64,000 nucleotides of DNA from Streptococcus cristatus (GCF_001578775.1 NZ_KQ969062.1:737914-801913), one strand, 5' to 3'. Shown: positions 1 to 12,044, numbered from the stretch's first letter. Translations and numbers: made by a program. The notes: a model not told the origin generated them from the letters alone.

Positions 1-1
1 G

Positions 2-805
2 TTAAAAGTCCGTCCCAAAGCCCTATTTTCAAAAGGAGGCTTTGTGTCTGTTCCGCCAGTGATTGCGGCGAAGGTGACAGGCGTTCCAGTCTTTATCCAT
101 GAGTCTGATTTGTCGCTTGGTTTGGCCAATAAAATCGGTTATAAATGCGCGACAAAGATGTTCACGACTTTTGAGCAAGCTGAAGGTCTGAGCAAAGCTG
201 AACATGTTGGAGCGGTGACCAAGATTGCTGCCCTTCCTCAAACAGAACCAGCTGAGATTGAAAAAATAAAGGCTCATTTCACAGAAGGAAAACCTACCTT
301 GCTCTTTGTCGGTGGCTCAGGAGGCGCTAAAATTTTCAATGATTTTATTACAAAAAATAAGGATCGCTTGATTGAAAAGTATAATATTATCAATCTGACA
401 GGCGATGCTAGTTTGGATGAGCTTTCTCACCGTATCTACCGGGTGTCCTATGTGACAGAACTGTATCAGCCACTAATGGCTATGGCAGATGTCGTCGTGA
501 CAAGAGGTGGTTCCAATACCATCTTTGAATTACTTGCTATGAAGAAGTTGCAAGTGATTGTACCTTTGGGGCTTGGGGCAAGTCGAGGAGATCAGATTGA
601 AAATGCCAATTACTTCTTGGAAAAAGGCTATGCTCTTAAAATCAATGAAGAAAACTTGAATCGGGTCAATCTCCAAGTAGCAGTGGACGATTTATTAAGA
701 GAAAAGGATGCTTACTATCAACGAATGGAAGAAGCGCCTGAATTAACATCAGTAGATGAATTTTATGAAATTTTAAAGCAAGATATTAACAAAGGGAAAA
801 AATGA
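2..805 (+). CDS. murG: MurG, 5' end cut off by window edge
   Basis: UDP-GlcNAc:undecaprenyl-PP-MurNAc-pentapeptide GlcNAc transferase, which makes lipid II on the inner membrane face. The frame is open from base 2, and the visible part begins upstream of the conserved stretch [13 protein letters not shown], so about the first 90 residues lie outside the window. The C-terminal GT-B donor domain is complete: [11 protein letters not shown] in the nucleotide-binding loop and [13 protein letters not shown] for UDP-GlcNAc contact. The stop overlaps the next start by 4 bases (ATGA), so translation with divIB is probably coupled. The GTG at 44 is an internal valine and not a start. Confidence 0.95.
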   Translation, partial: LKVRPKALFSKGGFVSVPPVIAAKVTGVPVFIHESDLSLGLANKIGYKCATKMFTTFEQAEGLSKAEHVGAVTKIAALPQTEPAEIEKIKAHFTEGKPTLLFVGGSGGAKIFNDFITKNKDRLIEKYNIINLTGDASLDELSHRIYRVSYVTELYQPLMAMADVVVTRGGSNTIFELLAMKKLQVIVPLGLGASRGDQIENANYFLEKGYALKINEENLNRVNLQVAVDDLLREKDAYYQRMEEAPELTSVDEFYEILKQDINKGKK

Positions 806-1953
806 AAAAAAGTAAGGAAGACAAGCAAGAAACGGCTCAACTTTCTCTTTCTGAATGGCAAGTCAGAAACAAAGAGTATCTTGAGAAAAAAGCTCAAGAA
901 AAGGCAAAAAAGCAAGCTGAGTTAGAGAAAAAAAGAGCTGAACTAGAGCAGAAAAAAGAAGAAATGAAGGTGGAACTGGAAAATCAGGAGCCTTCTAACG
1001 AAGAAGATGCAGTCTCCGAAGAAATTGACACAGATTCTCCTACAAGTGAGGAAGAAGATGAAGCCGAAGCTCAGGATCAAGAGCAAGATGAAGAAGAAGT
1101 AGAGCAGGTTGAGCTTCCAAAAGTTCCAATTGAGAAAATTCACTGGTATCGAGCTTTGCCAGTTTTAGTGACAAGTTCTCTAATCTTTTTAGCTTCTCTT
1201 TATTTCCTCACGCCACTTGCAACTATGAAGACCATTGAATTTACTGGAAACAAGGTTGTGAGTCAGGAGGAGCTAAGAAGCAGTAGCAAAATCGATCAGC
1301 GCGATTATACTGTTACTGTTTACAAAAATCGCCATCATTACGAGCAAAATCTGAAAGCTTCTAGCCCATGGATTGAAAATGTAGAGATGACCTATCAATT
1401 TCCGCTGACTTTCAAAATCGATGTTCAGGAATATGGCATTTTAGGTTATTTGCAGAAAGATTCTAAGTATTATCCTATTTTAACCAGTGGAGAATACGTA
1501 AAAAATGAGGTTGCGGCTGATGCTTTGCCGGAAGAGCGGATGGATGTGACCTTTTCGGATGCAGGCTTGATCAAGGAATTCGTTCAACAACTGAAGAATG
1601 TTCCCGATTCAGTCAAAAAGAGCATTAGAAAAGTTGATTTAACTCCTAGCAAGGTGACAGAGGATTTAGTGACTATTACCATGTCTGATGAACACCAAAT
1701 TTTAGTTCCTATTTCTCATATTGCTAAGAAACTTCCTTACTATGAAGGAATTCATCCTCAGTTGGAAGTGCCAAGTGTGGTTGATATGGAGGCCGGTATT
1801 TTTAGCTACGCGCAAGGCACAGAAAATGAAGCTATCCATGAAGCTAGCAACGATGCGCAAGATACAGAATCTTCAACTCAACATGCAGAGCAATCTACCG
1901 AGCATTCTGCTCAATCTCAGGCAGAAAAGCCAGAGATTTCTGAAAATAACTAA
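802..1953 (+). CDS. divIB: Cell division protein DivIB/FtsQ
   Basis: Bitopic divisome protein that works with FtsL and DivIC in septal wall synthesis. It has a long charged N-terminal cytoplasmic tail of about 110 residues (Lys/Glu-rich coiled-coil-like, then very acidic), one membrane segment near residues 117-137 ([18 protein letters not shown]), a POTRA/FtsQ region ([18 protein letters not shown]...) and an acidic Ser/Glu/Gln-rich tail after about residue 340. At 383 aa it fits the streptococcal family. It follows murG directly, as in the streptococcal division cluster. Confidence 0.93.
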   Translation: MKKSKEDKQETAQLSLSEWQVRNKEYLEKKAQEKAKKQAELEKKRAELEQKKEEMKVELENQEPSNEEDAVSEEIDTDSPTSEEEDEAEAQDQEQDEEEVEQVELPKVPIEKIHWYRALPVLVTSSLIFLASLYFLTPLATMKTIEFTGNKVVSQEELRSSSKIDQRDYTVTVYKNRHHYEQNLKASSPWIENVEMTYQFPLTFKIDVQEYGILGYLQKDSKYYPILTSGEYVKNEVAADALPEERMDVTFSDAGLIKEFVQQLKNVPDSVKKSIRKVDLTPSKVTEDLVTITMSDEHQILVPISHIAKKLPYYEGIHPQLEVPSVVDMEAGIFSYAQGTENEAIHEASNDAQDTESSTQHAEQSTEHSAQSQAEKPEISENN

Positions 1954-1992
1954 TTATTATAGATAAAAAACTGCGCCAATTTCATATTTTTA

Positions 1993-2001
1993 TGATATAA
2001 T
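1993..2001 (+). promoter_or_regulatory. Extended -10 promoter before ftsA
   Basis: TGATATAAT is an extended -10 hexamer in the 123-base gap between divIB and ftsA. No good -35 is visible 17 bases upstream, as is common for extended -10 promoters. It would give ftsA-ftsZ their own transcript start. Confidence 0.55.
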
Positions 2002-2076
2002 AAAGTTTGGATAACCCTATTTTCTAGAGTTATTTGTATTAGAATGGAAACGTGGAAGACAGAGAGGACTGATGTA

Positions 2077-3441
2077 ATGGCTAGAGATGGCTTTTTTACT
2101 GGATTAGATATAGGAAGTAGCACAATTAAAGTGTTGGTGGCAGAGCACATCAATGGTGAAATGAATGTTATTGGAGTCAGCAATGCAAAGAGTGCTGGCG
2201 TTAAAGATGGGATTATTGTCGATATTGAAGCAGCAGCAGCGGCTATTAAGTCAGCAATTTCTCAAGCAGAGGAAAAAGCGGGGATTTCAATTGGACTAGT
2301 GAATGTTGGCTTGCCTGCAAATTTACTGCAAATTGAGCCAACTCAAGGAATGATTCCTGTGACTAGTGACTCCAAAGAAATTACCGATGAAGATGTCGAG
2401 AGCGTGGTAAGATCTGCCTTGACCAAGAGCATGACTCCTGACCGTGAAGTAATTACCTTCATCCCAGAAGAGTTTGTTGTTGATGGCTTCCAAGGGATCC
2501 GTGATCCTCGTGGTATGATGGGGATTCGCCTAGAAATGCGCGGCCTACTCTACACTGGTCCTCGTACAATCCTGCATAATCTCCGTAAAACAGTAGAGCG
2601 TGCAGGAGTGAAATTGGAGAATATTATCATTTCTCCTTTAGCGATGACAAAATCCATCTTGAACGAAGGAGAACGGGAGTTTGGTGCGACAGTCATTGAT
2701 ATGGGGGGCGGACAAACTACAGTTGCTTCTGTAAAAAATCAAGAATTACAATTTACCAATATCTATCAAGAAGGCGGCGACTATGTCACAAAAGACATTT
2801 CAAAAGTCTTGAAAACTTCTCAGAAATTAGCGGAAAGCTTGAAATTTAACTATGGTGTAGCTTATGTACCATTTGCAGGCACAGAATCTTTCCCAGTTGA
2901 AGTCATCGGGGAAGTTAATCCGGTTGAAATAACAGAAACCTATCTAGCTGAAATCATCTCTGCTCGTATCAAACATGTTTTTGAACAAATCAAGCAAGAC
3001 TTAGATAGAAGACACGTGTTAGATCTTCCTGGGGGTATCGTCATCGTTGGTGGTGGAGCGATCTTGCCTGGCGTTGTAGAATTAGCTCAGGAAGTATTTG
3101 GCGTTCACGCTAAATTATATGTACCAAATCAAATCGGTATCCGTAATCCAGCTTTTGCTCACGTGATTAGTCTTTCAGAGTATGCTGGCAATCTGACCGA
3201 AGTGGATCGAATTGCACAAGCTGCTGTTCGTGGAGACGAGCAGTTGCGTCATCAAGCAACTAGCTTTGAACGTCCAAGTCATAGAGTACCTCGCTTTGAT
3301 CATCAGCCGGTTGAACCGGTTCAACCAGTTCAAGAGGTGGAACCAGAAATTGCACCTATTAGAAATGAAGTACCACAAGAGGAACCAAAAGCTAGTCTTA
3401 CAGATAAGATGCGCAATTTAATTGGTAATATGTTTGAGTAA
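2077..3441 (+). CDS. ftsA: Cell division protein FtsA
   Basis: Actin-like ATPase that tethers FtsZ to the membrane. The reading frame extends upstream to 2044, but the conserved start MARDGFFTGLDIGSSTIKV at 2077 has an AGAGAGG ribosome site nine bases before it, so that start is used here. Visible features are the N-terminal phosphate-1 loop GLDIGSSTIK, phosphate-2 region VIDMGGGQT, the adenosine motif IVIVGGGAILPG, a Pro/Gln/Glu-rich linker (about 395-435) and the C-terminal amphipathic membrane helix (SLTDKMRNLIGNMF). ftsZ follows after 16 bases. Confidence 0.96.
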   Translation: MARDGFFTGLDIGSSTIKVLVAEHINGEMNVIGVSNAKSAGVKDGIIVDIEAAAAAIKSAISQAEEKAGISIGLVNVGLPANLLQIEPTQGMIPVTSDSKEITDEDVESVVRSALTKSMTPDREVITFIPEEFVVDGFQGIRDPRGMMGIRLEMRGLLYTGPRTILHNLRKTVERAGVKLENIIISPLAMTKSILNEGEREFGATVIDMGGGQTTVASVKNQELQFTNIYQEGGDYVTKDISKVLKTSQKLAESLKFNYGVAYVPFAGTESFPVEVIGEVNPVEITETYLAEIISARIKHVFEQIKQDLDRRHVLDLPGGIVIVGGGAILPGVVELAQEVFGVHAKLYVPNQIGIRNPAFAHVISLSEYAGNLTEVDRIAQAAVRGDEQLRHQATSFERPSHRVPRFDHQPVEPVQPVQEVEPEIAPIRNEVPQEEPKASLTDKMRNLIGNMFE

Positions 3442-3454
3442 GGAGAATAAATAG

Positions 3455-4723
<1,269 letters not shown>

Positions 4724-4727
4724 TTAA

Positions 4728-5399
4728 ATGGATTTTCAAGCAAATAAAGATTTAATTTTTCAAAATGTTGCTCAAATAGTTGAAAAAGAAAATCGATTGA
4801 AGGACTCCGTAAACATTATTGCGGTTACCAAATATGTTGACTGTGGGACAGCGAAAAAACTCGTGGATACAGGAATCAAACATATTGGAGAAAATCGAGT
4901 AGATAAGTTTCTTGAAAAATATCATGTTTTAAAGGAAGAAAACCTTACCTGGCATTTGATTGGTAGTTTGCAGAGAAGAAAAGTGAAAGATGTGATTAAC
5001 CATGTTGATTATTTCCATGCTTTAGACTCTGTCAAATTGGCTCAAGAAATCAACAAGCGAGCAGATCATGTGATTAATTGTTTCTTGCAAGTGAATATTT
5101 CAAAAGAAGAAAGCAAGCACGGTTTTTTAGTTGAAGAACTAGATAGTGTTTTACCAGAGCTTGCAGCCTTAGAAAACATTTGCATTGTTGGCCTGATGAC
5201 CATGGCTCCACTCGAAGCTGATCATCAAGAACTGAATCAGATTTTTTCAGAGGCACATCAGCTTCAACAAAACTTACAAAGCAAACAGTTAAAAAACATG
5301 CCCTTTTCTGATTTGAGTATGGGAATGAGCCGTGATTATCCAGAAGCGATTGCCAACGGCTCAACCTATGTCAGAATCGGAACAGCATTTTTTAAATAG
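4728..5399 (+). CDS. YggS/YlmE-family PLP-binding protein
   Basis: Alanine-racemase-fold PLP protein (COG0325) implicated in PLP and amino-acid homeostasis; no firm enzymatic activity is established for the family. Visible motifs are the PLP-lysine region IIAVTKYVD (about 26-34), IGENRVDKFLEK, WHLIGSLQRRKVK, and the C-terminal DLSMGMSRDYPEAIANGSTYVRIGTA. It starts 4 bases after ftsZ with no strong independent ribosome site, so translation probably depends on ftsZ. The neighbours ylmE-sepF-ylmG-ylmH-divIVA are a conserved Gram-positive set. Confidence 0.92.
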   Translation: MDFQANKDLIFQNVAQIVEKENRLKDSVNIIAVTKYVDCGTAKKLVDTGIKHIGENRVDKFLEKYHVLKEENLTWHLIGSLQRRKVKDVINHVDYFHALDSVKLAQEINKRADHVINCFLQVNISKEESKHGFLVEELDSVLPELAALENICIVGLMTMAPLEADHQELNQIFSEAHQLQQNLQSKQLKNMPFSDLSMGMSRDYPEAIANGSTYVRIGTAFFK

Positions 5400-5408
5400 G
5401 AAAGAACT

Positions 5409-5975
5409 ATGTCATTTAAAGATAAATTTGATAAATTTATAGAATACTTTACAGAAGATGGGGAGAAGTCTGACTTACCAGTACAGCCTTCAGATGAATC
5501 TGATTCTGTTTTGAAGCCTGCAGAGATCGAGCCAGTTCCGGCTGCATCGGCAAAGGAAAACGCACGTACTCGTTCAGCTTCTTCACAAGTCCAACAAAAG
5601 CCTACAACGGAAAATATTACTAGATTGCATGCTCGCCAACAAGAACTGGCTCAGCATCGAGTGAAATCTAGTGAGAAGGTTACGATTGATGTTCGCTATC
5701 CGAAAAAATATGAGGAAGCGACAGAGGTTGTTGATTTACTTGTGGCGAATGAGAGTATCTTAATTGATTTTCAATATATGACAGAGGTACAAGCAAGACG
5801 TTGCTTGGATTATCTTGATGGGGCACGCTATGTTTTGGCTGGGAACTTGAGAAAAGTTGCTAGTACCATGTACTTGCTCACTCCAATCAATGTTGTCGTC
5901 AATGTAGAAGATATTCGCCTTCCAAACGATGTGGATCTGAGTGAATACGATTTTGATATGAAACGCAGCAGATAA
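5409..5975 (+). CDS. sepF: Cell division protein SepF
   Basis: Membrane-binding partner of FtsZ. It has an N-terminal amphipathic helix ([14 protein letters not shown]), a disordered Ser/Pro/Glu/Lys linker (about 20-95) and the DUF552 core with [23 protein letters not shown] and [21 protein letters not shown]. Length of 188 aa is typical for streptococci. It lies 9 bases after the PLP-protein gene. Confidence 0.95.
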   Translation: MSFKDKFDKFIEYFTEDGEKSDLPVQPSDESDSVLKPAEIEPVPAASAKENARTRSASSQVQQKPTTENITRLHARQQELAQHRVKSSEKVTIDVRYPKKYEEATEVVDLLVANESILIDFQYMTEVQARRCLDYLDGARYVLAGNLRKVASTMYLLTPINVVVNVEDIRLPNDVDLSEYDFDMKRSR

Positions 5976-5978
5976 TTA

Positions 5979-6254
5979 ATGATTTACTTTATTTTAAAGT
6001 TAGTTTCTAATCTAATTGATCTTTACTCCCTTCTCGTCTTCGTCTATGCACTCTTGTCTTGGTTCCCTGGAGCTTACCAAACAGCCCTAGGAAGGCTTGT
6101 CGGTTCTCTGGTTGAACCATTTTTGCGTTTGTTCCGCAGGTTGCCTTTGCAGTTTGGTAGATTAGACTTTACTGTTCTGGCAGCACTTTTTGCCTTGAGA
6201 GTGCTTGATACTTTATTTCTACACTTCCTCGCTTCCTTGTTATTGCTATGGTAA
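5979..6254 (+). CDS. YggT/YlmG-family membrane protein
   Basis: Small two-segment integral membrane protein (91 aa). It has hydrophobic stretches at about residues 3-30 and 62-90 and the family motif EPFLRLFRRLPLQFGRLDFT between them. It has no strong ribosome site and sits 3 bases after sepF, while its 3' end overlaps ylmH by 7 bases, which suggests a translationally coupled pair. The exact role is not established; the family is genetically linked to cell shape and division. Confidence 0.9.
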   Translation: MIYFILKLVSNLIDLYSLLVFVYALLSWFPGAYQTALGRLVGSLVEPFLRLFRRLPLQFGRLDFTVLAALFALRVLDTLFLHFLASLLLLW

Positions 6255-7033
6255 ACAATATCTATCAGCATTTTTCTCAGGATGATCAAGATTTTCTGGA
6301 TAAAAGCATGGAATTGCTTCAAAGAGTAGAAAATCAATATAGCTATGAGACGACTGCTTTTTTGAATCCTCATCAGGTCAATATTCTCAAAAATTTGAGT
6401 AAGCAATATGATGTGCAGGTATTTGCTAGTTCAGATTATTTTCCAAGTGAGTTTGCTAAAGTGTTGATTGCACCTAGCTATTATCAATTAGAACTCGAAG
6501 ATTTTGATGTGGTCTTGCTAGAGATTACCTATGCAAGTAAGTTCTACAAGGTAACTCATTCACAAATTATGGGAACTCTTTTGCATCAGCTAGGGATTGA
6601 GAGGCGGACGTTTGGCGATATTATCGTTGTGGATGACCGTGCACAAGTATTTGTGGATAGAAGATTAGAAGAATATTTCATTACGAATGTTTCTAAAATA
6701 GCTAAAGTTCCAGTTCGGCTAAGAAGAGTTGATTTCAAAGATCAGTTACAAGACGCACTGGTGACTAAAACAACAGATGTTTTGGTCTCTAGTCTCAGAT
6801 TGGATAAGCTGGTAGCCACAGTCTTTAAGTTATCACGTAGTCAAGCTGTGGAACTAATCATGGGGAAGCAGGTAAAGCAGAACTACAGAGCCATTGATAA
6901 TCCTAGCCAACAGCTCTCTCTGGGGGATTTGATTAGCGTTAGGAAATATGGAAGATTTAAGATATTAACAGAAAATGGTTTTTCCAAAAACGGGAAGCAT
7001 AAACTAACAGTTGAATTATTACCTAGTAAATAA
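6248..7033 (+). CDS. ylmH: YlmH, S4-domain RNA-binding protein
   Basis: A 261-aa protein with an N-terminal YlmH domain and a C-terminal S4 RNA-binding domain from about residue 180 (SSLRLDKLVATVFKLSRSQAVELIMGKQVKQN). The family binds rRNA, and the B. subtilis member is linked to rescue of stalled ribosomes. It overlaps ylmG and is followed by divIVA after 9 bases. Confidence 0.92.
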   Translation: MVNNIYQHFSQDDQDFLDKSMELLQRVENQYSYETTAFLNPHQVNILKNLSKQYDVQVFASSDYFPSEFAKVLIAPSYYQLELEDFDVVLLEITYASKFYKVTHSQIMGTLLHQLGIERRTFGDIIVVDDRAQVFVDRRLEEYFITNVSKIAKVPVRLRRVDFKDQLQDALVTKTTDVLVSSLRLDKLVATVFKLSRSQAVELIMGKQVKQNYRAIDNPSQQLSLGDLISVRKYGRFKILTENGFSKNGKHKLTVELLPSK

Positions 7034-7042
7034 GGAGGAAAC

Positions 7043-7828
7043 ATGGCACTAACATCATTAGATATTAGAGATAAAGGTTTTTCAACCAGATTTAGAGGGT
7101 ACGATATTGATGAAGTTGAAGAATTTCTTGATATCATTGTCAATGATTATGAGGAATTAATCCGTGAGAATCGTGAGAAAGAAGCAAAAATCCGTAATCT
7201 TGAAGAACGCTTAATTTATTTTGATGAAATGAAAGACTCGCTCAGCCAATCTGTTTTGATTGCACAAGATACAGCAGAGCGGGTCAAACAGGCAGCACAA
7301 GAACGTTCAGGAAATATTGTGCAGCAAGCAGAGCAAGATGCGCAACGTTTATTAGATAGGGCCAAGTATAAGGCAAATGATATTCTTCGTCAGGCTACAG
7401 ATAACGCCAAAAGAGTAGCTGTTGAGACAGAAGAATTGAAAAATAAAACGCGTGTCTTCCATCAGCGTCTCAAATCGACAATTGAAAGTCAACTAAGTAT
7501 TGTTGACTCTCCAGATTGGGAAGATATCCTTCGCCCAACTGCTGCCTATCTCCAAACCAGTGATGAAGCTTTTAAAGAAGTGGTTGAAGAAGCGCTTGGA
7601 GAAAAAGTCGAGCTAGAGGAAGAAGTAGATGTTACGCGCCAATTCTCACCTGAAGAATTAGCTGAATTGCAAGAACGAATTGAGCAAGCAAATCGAGATT
7701 TGGCAGAAACACAGACTCTTCAGACTATAGATGAAGAGCTGATCCAAGCACAACAGAAAGAAATTTTAGAATCTGGAGAACTTTCAGATTTAGATGAAGA
7801 TTCTAAAGTTCAAGTGGATCTTTTATAA
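7043..7828 (+). CDS. divIVA: Cell division/polarity protein DivIVA
   Basis: Coiled-coil protein that senses negative membrane curvature at poles and septa. It has the N-terminal membrane-binding domain ALTSLDIRDKGFSTRFRGYDIDEVEEFLDIIVNDYEELIRE, then long coiled coils (about 30-145) and an acidic C-terminal tail. The ribosome site AAGGAGG is strong. This is the canonical copy; a divergent DivIVA-like protein occurs at 39665-40513. Confidence 0.96.
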   Translation: MALTSLDIRDKGFSTRFRGYDIDEVEEFLDIIVNDYEELIRENREKEAKIRNLEERLIYFDEMKDSLSQSVLIAQDTAERVKQAAQERSGNIVQQAEQDAQRLLDRAKYKANDILRQATDNAKRVAVETEELKNKTRVFHQRLKSTIESQLSIVDSPDWEDILRPTAAYLQTSDEAFKEVVEEALGEKVELEEEVDVTRQFSPEELAELQERIEQANRDLAETQTLQTIDEELIQAQQKEILESGELSDLDEDSKVQVDLL

Positions 7829-7830
7829 GT

Positions 7831-8047
7831 GCAGAAACACAAGGCAAATAAAATATTTTCAGCGAGCAGGTGGTGGTGAAAGACCTGTAATCCCTTTTGT
7901 TTGACTTATCATTCTGCTTCATCGTTTCTGAATCGAGTAAGAAACGACGTCCGCCTACGTTACGGGCTAAGAGGGACAGGCTTTTTCCTGTCTAAACAAA
8001 GGTGGTACCACGAATTTTCGTCCTTTCGGAGAAGTTTGTGGTTTTTT
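7831..8047 (+). promoter_or_regulatory. T-box leader controlling ileS
   Basis: The T-box core AAAGGTGGTACCACG is at 7998-8012. Stem I is closed by GCAGAA (7831-7836) pairing with TTCTGC (7912-7917). On the 3' side of stem I, ATC at 7908-7910, followed by A, sits where a specifier codon should be, and ATC is isoleucine, matching ileS. The terminator hairpin runs from CCACG at about 8008 to GTGG followed by six T (8036-8047). Uncharged tRNA-Ile would favour readthrough. Confidence 0.93.
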
Positions 8048-8080
8048 ATTTTGAAAATTATGATGGAATAAGGAGACTAA

Positions 8081-10873
8081 ATGAAACTCAAAGAAACCCT
8101 GAATCTTGGGAAAACTGCATTTCCAATGCGTGCTGGACTTCCTACTAAAGAACCAATCTGGCAAAAAGAATGGGATGAAGCTAAACTTTACCAACGTCGT
8201 CAAGAATTGAACCAAGGAAAACCGCATTTCACCTTGCATGATGGACCTCCATATGCAAACGGAAATATCCACGTTGGACACGCGATGAACAAGATTTCTA
8301 AAGATATTATTGTTCGTTCAAAATCGATGTCAGGATTTTATGCGCCTTACATCCCAGGTTGGGATACTCATGGTCTCCCAATCGAGCAAGTCTTGGCAAA
8401 ACAAGGTGTTAAACGCAAAGAAATGGATTTGGTTGAGTACTTGAAACTTTGCCGTGAGTACGCTCTTTCTCAAGTTGATAAACAACGTGAAGACTTTAAA
8501 CGTTTGGGTGTTTCTGGTGACTGGGAAAATCCTTATGTGACCTTGACTCCAGACTATGAAGCAGCTCAAATCCGCGTCTTCGGTGAAATGGCTAAGAAAG
8601 GCTATATCTACCGTGGTGCCAAGCCAGTCTACTGGTCATGGTCTTCTGAGTCAGCCCTGGCTGAAGCGGAAATTGAGTACCATGATTTGCTTTCAACTTC
8701 CCTTTACTATGCTAACCGCGTCAAAGACGGAAAAGGTGTGCTAGATACGGATACCTATATCGTTGTATGGACAACCACGCCATTTACCATCACAGCTTCT
8801 CGTGGATTGACAGTTGGAGCAGATATTGATTACGTTTTGGTCCAACCTTCTGGTGAAGCTCGTAAGTTTGTGGTTGCTGCAGAGTTGTTGACTAGTTTGT
8901 CTGAGAAATTTGGTTGGGCTGATGTTCAAGTCTTAGCGACTTACCGTGGTCAAGAATTGAACCACATCGTGACAGTCCACCCTTGGGATACGGCTGTAGA
9001 TGAGCTGGTGATCCTTGGCGACCACGTTACGACTGACTCTGGTACAGGTATCGTCCATACAGCGCCTGGTTTTGGTGAGGATGACTACAATGTCGGTGTT
9101 GCTAATGGACTAGAAGTTGCTGTAACTGTAAACGAACGCGGGATTATGATGGAAAATGCTGGTCCTGACTTTGCAGGTCAATTTTATGACAAGGTGGTTC
9201 CAACTGTTATCGAAAAACTTGGTAACCTCCTTCTTGCCCAAGAAGAAATCTCTCACTCATATCCATTTGACTGGCGTACGAAAAAACCAATCATCTGGCG
9301 TGCAGTGCCACAGTGGTTCGCCTCTGTATCTAAATTCCGCCAAGAAATCTTGGATGAAATTGAAAAAGTGAAATTTCACTCAGAATGGGGGAAAGTGCGT
9401 CTTTACAACATGATTCGTGACCGTGGCGACTGGGTTATCTCTCGTCAACGTGCCTGGGGAGTTCCGCTTCCTATCTTCTACGCAGAAGACGGCACACCAA
9501 TCATGACAGCTGATACCATCGAACATGTGGCTCAACTCTTTGAAGAGCACGGCTCTATTGTCTGGTGGGAACGTGATGCCAAAGATCTCTTGCCAGAAGG
9601 ATTTACGCATCCAGGTTCACCAAATGGCGAGTTCAAGAAAGAAACAGACATCATGGACGTTTGGTTTGACTCAGGTTCATCATGGAATGGAGTGGTGGTC
9701 AACCGTCCAGAACTCAAATACCCAGCAGACCTTTATCTTGAAGGTTCTGACCAGTACCGCGGTTGGTTCAACTCATCACTTATCACATCTGTTGCCAACC
9801 ATGGCGTTGCTCCTTACAAACAAATCTTATCACAAGGATTTGCCCTTGATGGTAAAGGTGAGAAGATGTCTAAATCTCTTGGAAATACCATTGCTCCAAG
9901 CGATGTTGAAAAACAATTTGGTGCGGAAATCTTGCGTCTCTGGGTAACAAGTGTTGATTCAAGCAACGACGTGCGTATCTCTATGGATATCTTGAGCCAA
10001 GTCTCTGAAACCTACCGTAAGATCCGTAACACTCTTCGTTTCTTGATTGCTAACACTTCTGACTTTAACCCAGCGCAGGATGCAGTCGTTTACGATGAGC
10101 TTCGTTCCGTTGATAAGTACATGACCATCCGCTTTAACCAGCTTGTCAAGACTATTCGTGATGCTTATGCAAACTTTGAATTCTTGACAATCTACAAGGC
10201 CTTGGTGAACTTTATCAACGTTGACTTGTCAGCCTTCTACCTTGACTTCGCTAAAGACGTTGTCTACATCGAAGGTGCCAAATCACTTGAGCGCCGTCAA
10301 ATGCAGACTGTCTTCTATGACATTCTTGTCAAAATCACGAAACTCTTGACACCAATTCTGCCTCACACAGCGGAAGAAATCTGGTCTTATCTAGAGCATG
10401 AAGCAGAAGACTTCGTTCAATTATCAGAACTACCAGAAGCTCAAACATTTGCTAACCAAGAAGAAATCTTGGATACCTGGGCAGCCTTTATGGACTTCCG
10501 TGGACAGGCTCAAAAAGCCTTGGAAGAAGTCCGTAATGCCAAAGTGATCGGTAAATCACTTGAAGCACACTTGACAGTTTATCCAAATGAAGTAGTGAAA
10601 ACTCTCCTTGGAGCAGTGGATAGCAATGTAGCTCAACTTTTGATCGTGTCAGAATTGACCATCGAAGAAGGTGCAGCTCCAGAAGGCGCAGTTAGCTTTG
10701 AGGATGTTGCCTTTACAGTTGAACGCGCTGCAGGTGAAGTATGTGACCGTTGCCGTCGTATCGACCCAACTACTGCTGAACGTAGCTACCATGCAGTCAT
10801 CTGTGACCACTGTGCAAGCATCGTAGAAGAAAACTTTGTAGACGCAGTCGCAGAAGGATTTGAAGAAAAATAA
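8081..10873 (+). CDS. ileS: Isoleucyl-tRNA synthetase
   Basis: Class I aminoacyl-tRNA synthetase charging tRNA-Ile. It shows the HIGH-type motif HVGH at about residue 64 ([12 protein letters not shown]), a CP1 editing domain (about 190-400, with [12 protein letters not shown]), the KMSKS loop near 595 and a C-terminal zinc-binding Cys pair set starting near 888 (CDRCRR...CDHC). Length of 930 aa is normal for the bacterial type. It is controlled by the T-box upstream. Confidence 0.99.
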   Translation: MKLKETLNLGKTAFPMRAGLPTKEPIWQKEWDEAKLYQRRQELNQGKPHFTLHDGPPYANGNIHVGHAMNKISKDIIVRSKSMSGFYAPYIPGWDTHGLPIEQVLAKQGVKRKEMDLVEYLKLCREYALSQVDKQREDFKRLGVSGDWENPYVTLTPDYEAAQIRVFGEMAKKGYIYRGAKPVYWSWSSESALAEAEIEYHDLLSTSLYYANRVKDGKGVLDTDTYIVVWTTTPFTITASRGLTVGADIDYVLVQPSGEARKFVVAAELLTSLSEKFGWADVQVLATYRGQELNHIVTVHPWDTAVDELVILGDHVTTDSGTGIVHTAPGFGEDDYNVGVANGLEVAVTVNERGIMMENAGPDFAGQFYDKVVPTVIEKLGNLLLAQEEISHSYPFDWRTKKPIIWRAVPQWFASVSKFRQEILDEIEKVKFHSEWGKVRLYNMIRDRGDWVISRQRAWGVPLPIFYAEDGTPIMTADTIEHVAQLFEEHGSIVWWERDAKDLLPEGFTHPGSPNGEFKKETDIMDVWFDSGSSWNGVVVNRPELKYPADLYLEGSDQYRGWFNSSLITSVANHGVAPYKQILSQGFALDGKGEKMSKSLGNTIAPSDVEKQFGAEILRLWVTSVDSSNDVRISMDILSQVSETYRKIRNTLRFLIANTSDFNPAQDAVVYDELRSVDKYMTIRFNQLVKTIRDAYANFEFLTIYKALVNFINVDLSAFYLDFAKDVVYIEGAKSLERRQMQTVFYDILVKITKLLTPILPHTAEEIWSYLEHEAEDFVQLSELPEAQTFANQEEILDTWAAFMDFRGQAQKALEEVRNAKVIGKSLEAHLTVYPNEVVKTLLGAVDSNVAQLLIVSELTIEEGAAPEGAVSFEDVAFTVERAAGEVCDRCRRIDPTTAERSYHAVICDHCASIVEENFVDAVAEGFEEK

Positions 10874-10918
10874 TCCAGTCTAACATGAATAGGTTTGACT
10901 GATGGTTAGTAGAAGAAG

Positions 10919-10946
10919 TCCTGTCTCAACTGAGGCGGGCTTTTTT
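10919..10946 (+). terminator. ileS terminator
   Basis: CCTGTCTC pairs with GAGGCGGG (8 bp with G-T pairs), followed by six T. Confidence 0.85.
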
Positions 10947-11004
10947 ACTTGAGAACAAAGGAATTCAGCTTCCTTGTGAAAGCTGAAAAAATAAGTTCAA
11001 ACTC

Positions 11005-11033
11005 TTGACAGGCTAGTATAAGTTATTTATGAT
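11005..11033 (+). promoter_or_regulatory. Sigma-A promoter of NUDIX gene
   Basis: TTGACA, a 17-base spacer, then TATGAT, 34 bases before the NUDIX start codon. Confidence 0.7.
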
Positions 11034-11066
11034 AGTAGTAAAGATTAGAAGGAATGAGGAAAGATA

Positions 11067-11519
11067 ATGACCCATCCAGTTTTTGGAGTTCATGAGGAAA
11101 ATGTTGAGTATGTGACGCGCTATGGAGTTTACGCAGTGATTCCGGATGAAAAGAAAGAAAATATTATTTTGGTACAGGCACCTAATGGTGCGTGGTTTCT
11201 TCCTGGAGGACAAATGGAAGAAGGAGAGAACCAGCTGGCTACTCTTGAGCGGGAATTGCTGGAAGAGCTTGGCTTTAGCATACAAGTAGGAGATTACTTT
11301 GGTCAGGCGGACGAGTATTTTTATTCTCGCCATCGGGACACGCATTTCTATAATCCTGCCTATATTTACGAAGCCCTTTCTTATCAAGAAGTGGAGAAGC
11401 CACTGGAAGACTTTAATAATCTAGCATGGTTTCCTGTCGAACTTGCAATAGAAAAATTGAAACGTGGCAGCCATAAATGGGGAATTGAGCAGTGGAAGCG
11501 CAAATACCAGAATAACTAA
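11067..11519 (+). CDS. NUDIX hydrolase (MutT-like)
   Basis: Pyrophosphohydrolase of unknown substrate. The 23-residue NUDIX box is complete, running from GGQMEEGENQ through LERELLEELG (residues about 48-70), so the metal-binding REXXEE core is present. Length of 150 aa is typical. It has its own promoter and stands alone between ileS and a DUF1827 gene. The fold is certain, but the substrate (oxidised nucleotide, ADP-ribose or other) cannot be told from sequence. Confidence 0.9.
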   Translation: MTHPVFGVHEENVEYVTRYGVYAVIPDEKKENIILVQAPNGAWFLPGGQMEEGENQLATLERELLEELGFSIQVGDYFGQADEYFYSRHRDTHFYNPAYIYEALSYQEVEKPLEDFNNLAWFPVELAIEKLKRGSHKWGIEQWKRKYQNN

Positions 11520-11617
11520 CCTGCTATATTTAAAATGATATAAATTACAGGCAATCGTTCACAATTCCCGAAAAACGTGTTATAATAATAGCGAGATTTA
11601 AGGTAGGAGGCAAATGA

Positions 11618-11920
11618 ATGAAGCTTATAAATACGACAAATAGCCATGCAGAATTGGTGAAAAATCAATTGGAAAATACAGATGCAACGCTTGTAGAAAT
11701 CTATTCTGCAGGCAATAGTGATGTTGTTTTCACAGAGTCCCCTAGCCATTACGAAATTCTCATTTCAAATAAGCATCGCGCAATCAGAGAGCAAGAAATT
11801 GAAAAAATTAGAGAATTCTTTTTGAAACGAAAAATTGACCAAAAGAATATTGACGCCTCTGCCATTCGGACGATCTATGCTAATAGTTTGATTGAGATTT
11901 CAATCCCGATTAAGGGCTAA
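11618..11920 (+). CDS. DUF1827 family protein
   Basis: A 100-aa soluble protein beginning MKLINTTNSHAELVKNQL, of the DUF1827 family found in streptococci and related lactic bacteria. No function is known. The start has a strong AGGTAGGAGG site 8-10 bases upstream, and a TATAAT lies near 11580. It has no membrane segment or signal peptide and is probably monocistronic, with a terminator downstream. Confidence 0.85.
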   Translation: MKLINTTNSHAELVKNQLENTDATLVEIYSAGNSDVVFTESPSHYEILISNKHRAIREQEIEKIREFFLKRKIDQKNIDASAIRTIYANSLIEISIPIKG

Positions 11921-11990
11921 TATTTGCTTAAGATTTTAAACTTTTATAGCATTATCAATTGATCATCTGCTTCCTGATGGAAGTGATATC

Positions 11991-12044
11991 AAAAATCACT
12001 TGAAAAACTGTGCTTTTCAGCTCTTGCTTTCAGGTGATTTTTTA
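11991..12044 (+). terminator. Terminator after DUF1827 gene
   Basis: AAAATCACTTGAAA (from 11993) pairs imperfectly with TTTCAGGTGATTTTTT, enclosing an inner TGAAAA/TTTTCA stem. The rest of the 272-base gap to 12192 holds only A/T-rich promoter-like sequence (TAAAAT near 12168) for the next gene. Confidence 0.75.

Noticed and set aside
9525..9947. 140-codon frame within ileS
   Set aside because: Out-of-frame shadow of the synthetase gene without translation signals.
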